A stretch of 64,000 nucleotides of DNA from Bacteroidales bacterium UBA4360 (GTDB lineage Bacteria > Bacteroidota > Bacteroidia > Bacteroidales > UBA932), in contig DGSO01000013.1 in the NCBI GenBank assembly GCA_002393945.1, forward strand, positions 288,410-352,409, given 5' to 3'. Positions 26,307 to 34,639 of this stretch are shown in pieces; the stretch's first letter is position 1, and each line of letters begins with the position of its first letter. Below the pieces are notes generated by a model. The model searched no databases. It was not told the DNA's origin and saw nothing but the letters and a program-made list of their open reading frames with translations. Both the position numbers and the translations under genes were made by a program.

Positions 26307-27440
26307 ATGCAATATCACATTTTCAGTCCATACCGTGTTTGCCCCTTGGGGGCGCATGTTGACCATCAGAAAGGTCTGGTGACAGGTTTTGCCATCGACA
26401 AGGGCGTGGACCTATGGTTTGACGTGAGGGAGGACAGCAAAGTCATCCTTGACAGTCAGACTTTCACCGGACATGTAGAATTTGACATTGCCACCCCTAC
26501 GCTGGTGAAGCAGGGGGACTGGGGAGACTATGCCCGCGGAGCGAAGTTCGCCCTGCAGAAGCGATTCAAGCTGGAAAAGGGCATAGAGGGAACAATCAAG
26601 GGCTCCCTGCCGGTTGGCGGGCTGAGCTCATCGGCAGCAGTTCTCATTGCCTATGTGATGGCATTTGCAAAGGCCAACAACATTACCCTGGCGCCGTTCG
26701 AGGTGATGAAGATAGCGTCGGAGGCGGAGAGGGAGTACATCGGCCTGAATAACGGTCTTCTGGACCAGGCGTGCATTGCGCTGGGAAAGAAGGACCACCT
26801 TCTGATGCTGGACTGCGAGAGCAACGAGTATCGGCTCATTCCCAAGGCCGACAACATGCCGGATTTCGAGCTGGGTATCTTCTTCAGCGGCCTTACCAGG
26901 AGCCTGATGTCGTCGGACTACAACCTCCGCGTGACGGAGTGCAAAACCGCCGCCTGGATAGTCCAGGCCTATGAAAACGTGCCCCTGAAGACTCACGACA
27001 AGACCTTCCTGAGGGACGTTCCGGAGTCCTCGTTCAAGCGCAACAGGGACAATATGCCGCCGCGTTTTGCCCGCCGTGCAGAGCATTTCTATTCAGAGCA
27101 CAAGCGTGTACGGGAAGGCATTACCGCCTGGGAGACCGGGAACCTGGAGTGGTTCGGCAGCCTGTCCAAAGCCAGCTGCGAGAGTTCCATCCACAACTAT
27201 GAGTGCGGCAGCCCCGAACTCATTGCCATCTACGAGGCCATGCTCACCACCGACGGCATCTACGGGGGCCGATTCTCCGGCGCCGGCTTCAAGGGAGCAT
27301 GCATCGCCATTGTGGACCCCTCCAAGAAAGAATCCATCGAAAAAGAGATAACCGAAAAATACTTAAGCCGCTTCCCTCAGTACAAAGACTCCTTCAAGGT
27401 GTACTTCTGCAAGAGCGACGACGGTGCCAGGTTTGTTTAG
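26307..27440 (+). CDS. GHMP sugar kinase, galactokinase/galacturonokinase-like
   Basis: Phosphorylates a sugar at C1 using ATP. The 377-residue protein has three GHMP motifs: PYRVCPLGAHVDHQKG (about 8-23), LPVGGLSSSAAV (about 107-118) and GGRFSGAGFKGACIA (near 325). CPLGAHVDHQ differs from the RTNLIGEHTDYN of ordinary galactokinases and resembles plant galacturonokinase as I recall it. With a UDP-GlcA epimerase before it and a nucleotidyltransferase and ugd after it, a uronic-acid substrate is plausible but not proven. A TTG at 26292 could extend the start; the ATG at 26307 fits the family better. Confidence 0.8.
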   Translation: MQYHIFSPYRVCPLGAHVDHQKGLVTGFAIDKGVDLWFDVREDSKVILDSQTFTGHVEFDIATPTLVKQGDWGDYARGAKFALQKRFKLEKGIEGTIKGSLPVGGLSSSAAVLIAYVMAFAKANNITLAPFEVMKIASEAEREYIGLNNGLLDQACIALGKKDHLLMLDCESNEYRLIPKADNMPDFELGIFFSGLTRSLMSSDYNLRVTECKTAAWIVQAYENVPLKTHDKTFLRDVPESSFKRNRDNMPPRFARRAEHFYSEHKRVREGITAWETGNLEWFGSLSKASCESSIHNYECGSPELIAIYEAMLTTDGIYGGRFSGAGFKGACIAIVDPSKKESIEKEITEKYLSRFPQYKDSFKVYFCKSDDGARFV

Positions 27441-27441
27441 T

Positions 27442-27470
27442 CTGTCATTTCGAGCGAAGTCGAGAAATCT
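27442..27470 (+). repeat. Dispersed repeat in the kinase-nucleotidyltransferase junction
   Basis: A full 29-base copy in forward orientation. It starts 1 base after the kinase stop codon region (27440) and ends 3 bases before the next ATG at 27474, so it makes up nearly the entire intergenic space, as at the tig-clpP junction. Confidence 0.9.
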
Positions 27471-27473
27471 AAT

Positions 27474-28208
27474 ATGAAAAACGTAGTAATAGCCGCAGGC
27501 TACGCCACCCGTCTTGGTGAACTCACCAAGAACTATCCCAAGCCCCTTCTGGAGATTGGAAGCAATACCATCCTTGGCAGGATGCTGGATGATATCGACA
27601 CAATCCCTGAGATTGACGAGCATATCATCATCACCAACGGCCGCTTTGCCAATATCTTTGAGTTCTGGGCACAGAAGCAGCACTATACCAAACCCATAAG
27701 GGTTGTCGATGACGGCACCGTCACCAACGAAACCCGTCTTGGAGCGGTCTGTGACCTTCTTTTTGCCATGGACAAGCTCAAACTGGACGATGACCTTCTG
27801 GTAGTCGCGGCAGACAACATCCTTTTCTTCAGCTTCCAGGAGTTCGTAGACTTTGCATACAGCAAACAGACCTCCTGCATCATGTGCCATGAGCAGCCTT
27901 CCATAGAGAAACTCCAGCGCACGGGAGTCATCGTTGTCGATGAAAACTGGCGCGTCCTTAACATGGAAGAAAAGCCCCAAGTTCCAAAGAGCACATGGGC
28001 CGTTCCGCCGTTCTATATTTACCTCAAGAATGATCTGGACCTGGTGCGCCATTCCGTGGAAAACGGCTGCGGCAAGGACGCCCCCGGCAACCTTGCCCAC
28101 TACATGGTGGAGCACACTACAATGCATGCCTGGCCCATGAGCGCCGGTCGCTTTGACATCGGCTCACTTGATACTTATTACGAAGCAGTAAACAAATACG
28201 GAAAATGA
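27474..28208 (+). CDS. Sugar-phosphate nucleotidyltransferase
   Basis: A 244-residue NTP-transferase domain protein. The N-terminal nucleotide-binding motif is AAGYATRLGELTKNYPKPLLEIG (about 7-29; a variant of GxGTRLxPxTxxxPKPL), followed by VVAADNILF (metal-binding Asp) and EEKPQVPKS. No hexapeptide extension is present. The sugar 1-phosphate substrate is not obvious. The preceding GHMP kinase would make a sugar 1-phosphate, and this enzyme could activate it to a UDP- or other NDP-sugar. Its stop overlaps the ugd start (ATGA). Confidence 0.82.
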   Translation: MKNVVIAAGYATRLGELTKNYPKPLLEIGSNTILGRMLDDIDTIPEIDEHIIITNGRFANIFEFWAQKQHYTKPIRVVDDGTVTNETRLGAVCDLLFAMDKLKLDDDLLVVAADNILFFSFQEFVDFAYSKQTSCIMCHEQPSIEKLQRTGVIVVDENWRVLNMEEKPQVPKSTWAVPPFYIYLKNDLDLVRHSVENGCGKDAPGNLAHYMVEHTTMHAWPMSAGRFDIGSLDTYYEAVNKYGK

Positions 28209-29470
28209 AAATAGCAGTAGCAGGCACCGGTTACGTCGGCCTTTCAATTGCCACCCTTCTGGCACAGCATCACGAAGTTGTTGCCGTGGACGTAATCCCG
28301 GAAAAAGTAGAAAAGATAAACAGGAAGGTATCGCCCATCCAGGACGAATACATCGAAAAATACCTGGCCGAAAAGCCTCTGAACCTTGTTGCAACGCTTG
28401 ACGGCAAGGCCGCATACAGGGATGCCGATTTCGTAGTCATCGCCGCGCCCACCAACTACGATTCCAAGAAAAACTTCTTCGACACATCCCACGTAGAGGA
28501 GGTGATAGAACTGGTTCTGGAGGTGAATCCTGACGCCGTGATGGTAATAAAGTCCACCATTCCAGTGGGCTATACGAAGAACGTGCGGGAGAAGTTCAGT
28601 TACCGCGAACGCCAGGCCGACGGCACCTTCAAGGTCGTCGTCCCCAAGATTATCTTTGCCCCGGAATTCCTTCGCGAAAGCAAGGCCCTGTATGACAACC
28701 TGTATCCTTCCCGCATCATTGTGGGGTACGATGAGCCGGCACTTGAAGAATCGGCCCATACCTTTGCAGCCATCATAAAGGAAGGCGCCATCAAGGAGGA
28801 TGTGCCGGTGCTGTTCATGGGCACCACGGAGGCAGAGGCGGTGAAGCTTTTCGCCAACACGTACCTTGCCCTTCGCGTGAGCTTCTTCAATGAGCTGGAC
28901 ACTTATGCCGAGATGAAGGGCCTTGACACGCAGTCGATTATCGAGGGCGTTGGGCTTGATCCGCGCATCGGCACGCATTATAACAACCCGTCCTTCGGCT
29001 ATGGCGGATACTGCCTCCCCAAGGATACGAAACAGCTTCTGGCGAACTTCAACGATGTGCCGGAAAATTTGATAAAAGCCATTGTGGATTCCAACCGCAC
29101 AAGGAAGGATTACATTGCCGACCGCGTTCTCGAAAAGGCCGGCTACTACACCGCCTCAAGCGCCTATGACGCTGTGAAAGAGAGGGAAGTGGTGGTTGGA
29201 GTGTATCGACTGACGATGAAGTCCAATTCGGACAACTTCCGTCAATCGGCCATTCAGGGCATCATGAAACGCATCAAGGCAAAGGGGGCAAAAGTGATAA
29301 TTTACGAGCCCACGCTTGAGGACGGGACCACGTTCTTCGGCTCGCGTGTTGTCAATGATCTGACCGCCTTCAAGTCCCAGGCCGACTCCATCATCGCCAA
29401 TCGCTACGATTCGGCCCTGGACGACGTTGCCGACAAGGTTTACACCCGCGATATTTTCAAACGAGACTAA
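28205..29470 (+). CDS. ugd: UDP-glucose 6-dehydrogenase
   Basis: Oxidises UDP-glucose to UDP-glucuronate in two NAD-dependent steps. The 421-residue protein has the Rossmann motif GTGYVGLS (7-14), APTNYD, KSTIPVGYT, FAPEFLRESKAL and the catalytic cysteine in GYGGYCLPKDTKQL. It gives the substrate for the UDP-GlcA epimerase at 25160. WecC at 48207 is a related enzyme with a different substrate, so the locus has two distinct nucleotide-sugar dehydrogenases. Confidence 0.94.
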   Translation: MKIAVAGTGYVGLSIATLLAQHHEVVAVDVIPEKVEKINRKVSPIQDEYIEKYLAEKPLNLVATLDGKAAYRDADFVVIAAPTNYDSKKNFFDTSHVEEVIELVLEVNPDAVMVIKSTIPVGYTKNVREKFSYRERQADGTFKVVVPKIIFAPEFLRESKALYDNLYPSRIIVGYDEPALEESAHTFAAIIKEGAIKEDVPVLFMGTTEAEAVKLFANTYLALRVSFFNELDTYAEMKGLDTQSIIEGVGLDPRIGTHYNNPSFGYGGYCLPKDTKQLLANFNDVPENLIKAIVDSNRTRKDYIADRVLEKAGYYTASSAYDAVKEREVVVGVYRLTMKSNSDNFRQSAIQGIMKRIKAKGAKVIIYEPTLEDGTTFFGSRVVNDLTAFKSQADSIIANRYDSALDDVADKVYTRDIFKRD

Positions 29471-29473
29471 CAT

Positions 29474-30091
29474 ATGTTCACACTCATCGACCTTCCCTAC
29501 AAGTCGCTGGCACCGGTTATCAGCGACGAGACGCTGTCTTTCCACCATGGAAAGCATCTTCAGACGTATGTGGATAATCTGAATAAACTCATTGCTGGGA
29601 CGGATTACGAGGGCAAGTCCCTGGAGGAGATTGTTGTCGCTTCGGCCCCTGTCATTTCGAGCGCAGCCGAAGGCGCAGTCGAGAAATCTCCTGCCATTTT
29701 CAACAACGCAGGCCAGATACTGAACCACAACCTGTACTTTACGCAGTTCAGCCCGGAGCCGTCATTATCGGTTCCGACCGGCAGTCTCCTTGCCCAAATC
29801 CAGAAACAGTGGAGCTCCCTCGAAGCCTTCCAGGCCGATTTCGAAGCCAAAGGCGTCGGCCTCTTCGGCAGCGGTTGGGTGTGGCTCGCCGCCGACAAGA
29901 ATGGCGAACTGTCCATCCTCCAGTGCCCCAATGCAGACAATCCGGTAGCCCACGGCCTCAAGCCCCTCCTCACCTTCGACGTGTGGGAGCACGCCTACTA
30001 CCTGGACCACCAAAACCGCCGCGCCGCCCACCTCAAGGCCCTCTGGCCGATCGTCGACTGGAACGTGGTAGGGGATAGGTACACGAAATAG
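29474..30091 (+). CDS. sodB: Fe/Mn superoxide dismutase with repeat-derived insertion
   Basis: Dismutates superoxide in the cytosol. The 205-residue protein has the metal-site motifs SFHHGKHLQTYV (near 22-33), ILNHNLYF (His85) and FDVWEHAYYLDHQNRRAAHL (Asp and His). Residues 59-72 (PVISSAAEGAVEKS) are encoded by an in-frame copy of the dispersed repeat, placed between the SLEEIV helix and FNNAGQILNH, where homologues have a short loop. All ligands and the frame are intact. A stress gene inside a polysaccharide locus is unexpected; it is 3 bases from ugd, so it may be transcribed with the locus. Confidence 0.93.
   Translation: MFTLIDLPYKSLAPVISDETLSFHHGKHLQTYVDNLNKLIAGTDYEGKSLEEIVVASAPVISSAAEGAVEKSPAIFNNAGQILNHNLYFTQFSPEPSLSVPTGSLLAQIQKQWSSLEAFQADFEAKGVGLFGSGWVWLAADKNGELSILQCPNADNPVAHGLKPLLTFDVWEHAYYLDHQNRRAAHLKALWPIVDWNVVGDRYTK
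29649..29689 (+). repeat. Dispersed repeat copy inside sodB
   Basis: A 41-base long form in forward orientation, with a longer centre than the 29-base copies. It is read in frame within sodB as PVISSAAEGAVEKS (residues 59-72). Confidence 0.85.
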
Positions 30092-30114
30092 ATGTAGCTG
30101 ATTTTCCCGCAGGT

Positions 30115-30201
30115 GCTCCTAACGTCCCATTTCTCCGGACGTCAGGAGCATTTTCATATACTTTTCGCTCCTATCGTCCCACTCTTGGGGACGTTGGGAG
30201 C
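30115..30201. repeat. Tandem pair of 35-base near-palindromic repeats
   Basis: Units 30115-30149 and 30167-30201 both begin GCTCCTA and end GAGC; by eye 27 of 35 positions agree. Each folds on itself (GCTCCT/AGGAGC outer stem and CGTCC/GGACG inner stem). They lie between the sodB stop and the promoter of the next cassette and could act as a terminator pair. Confidence 0.6.
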
Positions 30202-30220
30202 AGTGACGCCGATATTATAA

Positions 30221-30251
30221 TTGCCTAAATGAGATATCTTTACTATATTTG
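30221..30251 (+). promoter_or_regulatory. Promoter of the first defence-like cassette
   Basis: TTG at 30221-30223, a 20-base spacer and TATATTTG at 30244-30251 fit the Bacteroidota consensus. The ATG follows at 30270, so the leader is about 14 bases. The cassette probably has its own transcription apart from the polysaccharide operon. Confidence 0.55.
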
Positions 30252-30269
30252 TTCATATTGAATTTGTGT

Positions 30270-31376
30270 ATGAAGAATCCTATTGAACAGCATATTGACA
30301 GGCTTGATGACGAGCTGAAGGAAATGCGTCCGGATGTCCTTAGGAGGGCGGGTGTCATCTTGGAGAGAGAAGTGTCTATCAGTTCCCTCCATGGAAAAAT
30401 AGGCGGAAAGAATAATGAATATGCCGATTGTTTAAGCAACCGGTTTTCGAATTATTCAGATTTCTTGACTTCCTGGCTGGGCGGTTTCAATGCGAAATGT
30501 AAGAGTTCGGGTGCTGTTATTGGGGATGGAAGTGCGCTCGCCGATCTTATGGCTTTATTCAGCGATGAGATAATTTACGAGTATACAAAAAAGTTTCTTG
30601 AACGCAATTTTTATAAGCATTATGTAGAGAGGATAAGGAATAAACCGGAGGAGACTTTTTGGAAGGTATGGTTTGGAAACGATAGCATATACGGCCTTTT
30701 CATTGCTCCACAAAGGTGCGTGGATGGTTCGATAAGAATCGACAGAAGTGAAATCCGAAGGGCGAAGTATAATTACTGGACCATCGGCCATGTAATGGAA
30801 ACGGGTTTTTATATGGAAGATGAAAGCGAGTTTTATACTTTTGACACTGTAGAGGAGTTTCTAAAGTTTTATAAGTTTATTTTGAAGGGGACATCCAAAT
30901 CCCAGTATGAAAAGGAGATTTATAGTCGCTATATCAATTATTTAGAGGAATCTGACGATGTGCTGTCCGAGCCATTGCTGATTCCGGAATTGAGATATGA
31001 GGGTAATGAACGCAAATGTCTGTATCGCGTTGATTTCACTGTGCTCAACCCATATACATTCCGTTTTATCGGCTTTGAACTAAGTCCTTCTTCTACGCAT
31101 ATGAGTGTGTCGGGAATCAAGAGTGAGAAGAAGACGCAGAAAGCTGTCAATCAGGAGCTGAGGGTGAAGTGGGAGCGAGAAATGCACAAGCGGAACAACT
31201 ATCTGCACAAGTTTGGCCTTTCGCTGATTACTTTTACCGACAGTGACCTTACCGACATAGATAATTGTTTTGAAGTAATAAAATCGGCCCTTTCCGAGCG
31301 TTCAGGTCAGACGCAGGACCTGAATCTTGAAGAGCAGAGGCTGAAAGAGAATATCCGTAACGCAAGCAGGAGGTAA
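30270..31376 (+). CDS. Unknown protein, possible PD-(D/E)XK-like nuclease
   Basis: A 368-residue soluble protein that I do not recognise. The N-terminal half is helical and charged. Around residues 245-285 there is an ELRYEG...RVDFTVLN...FIGFELSPSS series, which could be the acid residues of a restriction-endonuclease-like fold, although the usual final lysine is replaced by serine. The C-terminal 40 residues are Lys/Glu-rich. It is AT-richer than the sugar genes and forms a pair with the PIN-domain gene 2 bases downstream; AbiH follows. A TTG at 30249 could add seven residues; ATG 30270 is preferred because the TTG lies inside the -7 box. The nuclease idea is an inference. Confidence 0.6.
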   Translation: MKNPIEQHIDRLDDELKEMRPDVLRRAGVILEREVSISSLHGKIGGKNNEYADCLSNRFSNYSDFLTSWLGGFNAKCKSSGAVIGDGSALADLMALFSDEIIYEYTKKFLERNFYKHYVERIRNKPEETFWKVWFGNDSIYGLFIAPQRCVDGSIRIDRSEIRRAKYNYWTIGHVMETGFYMEDESEFYTFDTVEEFLKFYKFILKGTSKSQYEKEIYSRYINYLEESDDVLSEPLLIPELRYEGNERKCLYRVDFTVLNPYTFRFIGFELSPSSTHMSVSGIKSEKKTQKAVNQELRVKWEREMHKRNNYLHKFGLSLITFTDSDLTDIDNCFEVIKSALSERSGQTQDLNLEEQRLKENIRNASRR

Positions 31377-31378
31377 GA

Positions 31379-32632
31379 ATGAAGTATTTGGTACTGGATA
31401 CAAACATTTATCTGCATTTCAAGAATTATGAGCAGATAGACTGGAAATCGTTGCTGAATGACAATGTGACGGTCTGTGTCCCTGTCAGGATTCTGGAAGA
31501 GATTGACAAACACAAAGACCAGAGCCGGGGCAGGATTCAGAAACGGGCAAAGGCATTGTCGGCGCGGTTTGGTGAGATATTCCTGTCTGGGGCAAGTCCT
31601 GCACTGCCGATAGTTGAGATGCAGAATCCGCCGTCAACTGCGTTTGATGACCCGCAGTATCATAAGGATATCAGCGATGACTGGATTATCTTATCGGCCT
31701 TGTATTCATCTTACAATAAGGCCGATATTGTGATTGTCGCATATGACAACGGAATTTTGATCAAGGCCAAGAATCATGGATTGGGCTTTTACAGGATGCC
31801 GGACAGCCTGCTTTTGAAGGAAGAACCATCGGAGGAGGAAAAGCAGATCAAGCAGTTGCAACAGCAGTTGGCAAAATACGAGACCCGTATGCCAAAGCCT
31901 TCACTTGAATTTAGCGATGAAACCATGCTCCTGACCATTGAGAAGCCAAAGCTGATTGATGTGGAGGCAGAATTGGAAAAGTATAATGCCGAACTTAAGG
32001 CCTCACATCCATATCAGTCAACTGAAGAACCGCCGAAAACCGATACCAGATACTTGTTCCGGCCAATTGTTACAAGTACCAAAGAGCAGAAGGAGGAGTA
32101 CAATAAGAAACTGGATGTTTATTTCGAGAAAAAGTCCAATCTGAAGATGCTTCAGCTCGTGAAGCAACTCCTGGAGCAGAGATTTCGTAAGCTTGATTTC
32201 TGGCTGTCAAATAGCGGTACGTTATCACTTGGCGATACAACTGTATTCATCACTTTCCCCGCCGATGTCAAGATTTACAATCAGGACTGCAAAGAAAGCT
32301 TCATCATGGAAGACCCTGAGGTCCCTGTTCTAAAAAACAATCTGAGTTCAGCCGTGTTTGCTGACTACTATTCAAAGCATGCTGATGAAAAAACAATAGA
32401 GTTGTGGTCGATAGATAAGCCACTGGACAATCATGAAATAAGGTTTTCCTCAAAACGCCTTACTCACATGATGCGCCAGCATCTGCAGTCCGAGGATGAC
32501 ATTTATATTGACATCGGGCGCTGCGGCAATTTTACTATCACTTGGATAATCGTGGACTCAGAACTCATCGACCCAGTGCGAGGGGAGTTGCATGTTGTTG
32601 TGAAGGATGCTGACCATGAGATAATTGAATAA
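31379..32632 (+). CDS. PIN-domain protein with C-terminal extension
   Basis: A 417-residue protein. The N-terminal PIN ribonuclease domain (about 1-140) shows the acidic set Asp7 (LVLDTNIYLHF), Glu40-Glu41 (RILEEIDKHKDQ), the ISDDWIILSAL pair and YDNGILIKAK. A coiled-coil-like linker (about 150-170, rich in Glu, Gln and Lys) leads to a 250-residue C-terminal part of unknown type. Stand-alone VapC toxins are only about 130 residues, so this is a larger PIN protein, perhaps an RNA-cutting effector controlled by its C-terminal part. It follows the unknown gene by 2 bases and probably forms a two-gene unit with it. Confidence 0.75.
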   Translation: MKYLVLDTNIYLHFKNYEQIDWKSLLNDNVTVCVPVRILEEIDKHKDQSRGRIQKRAKALSARFGEIFLSGASPALPIVEMQNPPSTAFDDPQYHKDISDDWIILSALYSSYNKADIVIVAYDNGILIKAKNHGLGFYRMPDSLLLKEEPSEEEKQIKQLQQQLAKYETRMPKPSLEFSDETMLLTIEKPKLIDVEAELEKYNAELKASHPYQSTEEPPKTDTRYLFRPIVTSTKEQKEEYNKKLDVYFEKKSNLKMLQLVKQLLEQRFRKLDFWLSNSGTLSLGDTTVFITFPADVKIYNQDCKESFIMEDPEVPVLKNNLSSAVFADYYSKHADEKTIELWSIDKPLDNHEIRFSSKRLTHMMRQHLQSEDDIYIDIGRCGNFTITWIIVDSELIDPVRGELHVVVKDADHEIIE

Positions 32633-32655
32633 GTCGTTTCTTTTTAGTATTTTTG
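32625..32655 (+). promoter_or_regulatory. Possible abiH promoter
   Basis: TTG at 32625-32627, a 20-base spacer and TATTTTTG at 32648-32655, ahead of the ATG at 32681. The -33 element overlaps the end of the PIN gene. Confidence 0.45.
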
Positions 32656-32680
32656 TTTCGTGTAGTAGCTGTATTGTTAT

Positions 32681-33652
32681 ATGAACCTCTTGTACATCCT
32701 TGGAAATGGCTTTGATAAGGCGCAGGGCCTTGCGACCTCTTACGATGATTTTTATAATCATTATAAAACAGTAAAGCCTGCTTCCGAATTGGAGGAACGT
32801 GTTCAACGGGAGATAAGTTCCCATTACGACAGTTGGGCAGATATGGAAGTCGCAATGGGGCAGTATTCTGCCAAGTTTGACAATGCTGACGATTTCATAT
32901 CAGTTATCGGAATACTAAACAGCCGTTTGAGGGACTATCTTATTACAGAGGAGTCAAAACTGAGCGAATTGGGTATTTCAGGCAACTCTAAAATTGTTAG
33001 GTATTTGGTGAGCCCGGAGGTATATTTGGAAACTGTGCAGGGTGTAATGTTTGACAAATTTATGCGTCGCGAGCCAGGTGGAAATGTTTTGTTAAACTGC
33101 GTGACGTTCAATTATACAAAGACTTTTGAACTTGCGAAGCCCAAAGCCTCTACGCTGGGATCGACGGCGGATGGCCGTATCGTTTATTTGAGGGATGTCC
33201 TCCATATTCATGGTACTCTTGACGATATGATTCTCCTTGGGGTTAATGACCCTTCACAGATCGCAAATGAGAGTTTTCGAACCAATGAAGTACTTCTTTC
33301 TGAGTTTGTAAAACCAGAAATAAACAGTGGATGCGAAAACTATCGTAATGAAACTTTCTCGGATATGATATCAAATGCAGATGTTATTGTTCTGTTTGGA
33401 GCATCCATTGGCATCACAGATTTGCGTTGGTGGAAAGCTATAGGAGAAAGATATAATTTATACGAAACTGCAATAGTTTACTACCCATATAATCCTCATC
33501 AAGATACAGAAAAACATAAGAATTATAAAAAGAATTGGTCGCTTGAGTATATAGCTTTTTTGAAAGAACGTATGTCACTTGCTGCCAGTGTTGAATCGCT
33601 GCGCTCCAGAGTGTTTGTTGGGATAAACAAACCTTTCTTGAAGTTGATTTGA
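32681..33652 (+). CDS. AbiH-family abortive infection protein
   Basis: AbiH proteins are single-gene phage-defence factors first described in lactococci. The 323-residue protein opens with the family hallmark LLYILGNGFDKAQGLATSYDDF (residues 3-24), and has NCVTFNYTKTFE, VLHIHGTLDDMILLGVND and VIVLFGASIGITDLRWWK in the expected order. The mechanism is not known for the family. It follows the PIN gene by 48 bases and has its own promoter-like motif. Low GC compared with the flanking sugar genes points to acquisition by transfer. Confidence 0.85.
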   Translation: MNLLYILGNGFDKAQGLATSYDDFYNHYKTVKPASELEERVQREISSHYDSWADMEVAMGQYSAKFDNADDFISVIGILNSRLRDYLITEESKLSELGISGNSKIVRYLVSPEVYLETVQGVMFDKFMRREPGGNVLLNCVTFNYTKTFELAKPKASTLGSTADGRIVYLRDVLHIHGTLDDMILLGVNDPSQIANESFRTNEVLLSEFVKPEINSGCENYRNETFSDMISNADVIVLFGASIGITDLRWWKAIGERYNLYETAIVYYPYNPHQDTEKHKNYKKNWSLEYIAFLKERMSLAASVESLRSRVFVGINKPFLKLI

Positions 33653-34101
33653 GTTATATGCAGGATTTAGTCGTTTATAGAGGAGCCCTTTGAATTATTG
33701 CTCGCAGTTATTATCTCTGTGTATGATTTAGAAGTTCTGCATGTATATGCTTTTAAAAACAATTCTTCCAAGGGAGTTACAATATAATTGTAATTTCCCT
33801 TTTTTTGTTTATATTTGTAGTTAATTATGACGCACTTTATGCGGTAGTTAACGGGTTCCCCTCTTCCCGTTTGGATTAACGGGAAAGGGTGTTTTGTGGA
33901 CAAAAACAGCCACTGAACCTTCTCGCTGCCCGGTTTTTGGGTTTTTTGTGCCTTGAAACCGGGGAGGGGAGACTGCATAGATATATTGCCGTTAGATAAT
34001 CATTTATTTTGTTGATATTCAATTTATTGCCGCGTTTTTGCCGGCCCGTTTCTGGTAAAAGGCGGTAGACATAGGAATCGGACTATAAAAACAACAAGCA
34101 T
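33653..34101 (+). other. Long intergenic region, probable structured rubrerythrin leader
   Basis: No gene is seen in these 449 bases. A promoter match (33788-33817) would start a transcript near 33822, leaving about 280 bases before the rubrerythrin ATG at 34102. Two stem-loops lie in this part: TTCCCGTT/AACGGGAA (33864-33885, 6-base loop) and CCCGGTTT/AAACCGGG (33929-33963, 19-base loop). This could be a regulatory leader or a separate small RNA. Confidence 0.5.
33788..33817 (+). promoter_or_regulatory. Promoter upstream of the structured leader
   Basis: TTG at 33788-33790, a 19-base spacer and TATATTTG at 33810-33817. It is the only consensus promoter found between abiH and rubrerythrin. 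Confidence 0.5.
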
Positions 34102-34638
34102 ATGAACCTGAAAGGAACAAAAACAGAAAAGAATCTCCTGGAGGCATTCGCCGGGGAGAGCATGGCACGCAACAAGTACACCTTCTATGCCTCCAAGGCC
34201 AAGAAGGACGGTTATGTGCAAATTTCCAAGATATTTGAAGAGACCGCGGCCAACGAGAAGGAACATGCCGAGATCTGGTTCAAGTATCTGCACGGCGGCG
34301 TACCTTCCACCACGGAAAATCTCAAGGACGCTGCCGACGGTGAAAACTTCGAATGGACCGACATGTACGACCGCATGGCCGCCGAGGCCGATGCCGAAGG
34401 CTTCCACGAGATTGCCCAGAAGTTCCGCATGGTGGGAGCCATCGAGCGCGAGCACGAAGAGCGCTACCGCAAACTCCTTTCGAACATAGAGGAAGGTCTC
34501 GTCTTCTCCCGCGACGGCGATGCCATCTGGCAGTGCTCCAACTGCGGCCATATCGTAATCGGCCCCAAGGCCCCTGAAGTTTGCCCAGTGTGCGACCATC
34601 CCCAGAGCTATTTCCAGCTGAAGGCGGAGAATTATTAG
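34102..34638 (+). CDS. rbr: Rubrerythrin
   Basis: Non-haem iron peroxidase that removes hydrogen peroxide in anaerobes. The 178-residue protein has the diiron four-helix domain (E19, E52 with H55, E95, E115 with H118; about 1-130) and a C-terminal rubredoxin domain with Cys145-Cys148 (CSNCG) and Cys161-Cys164 (CPVC). Length and order are standard. It is preceded by a long possibly structured leader and lies 1 base before rfbA, so an oxidative-stress gene and a sugar gene may share a transcript. Confidence 0.95.
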   Translation: MNLKGTKTEKNLLEAFAGESMARNKYTFYASKAKKDGYVQISKIFEETAANEKEHAEIWFKYLHGGVPSTTENLKDAADGENFEWTDMYDRMAAEADAEGFHEIAQKFRMVGAIEREHEERYRKLLSNIEEGLVFSRDGDAIWQCSNCGHIVIGPKAPEVCPVCDHPQSYFQLKAENY

Positions 34639-34639
34639 A

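Noticed and set aside
31379..32632. VapBC toxin-antitoxin pair
   Set aside because: The PIN protein is 417 residues and the upstream partner 368 residues; neither size nor sequence fits VapB or VapC.
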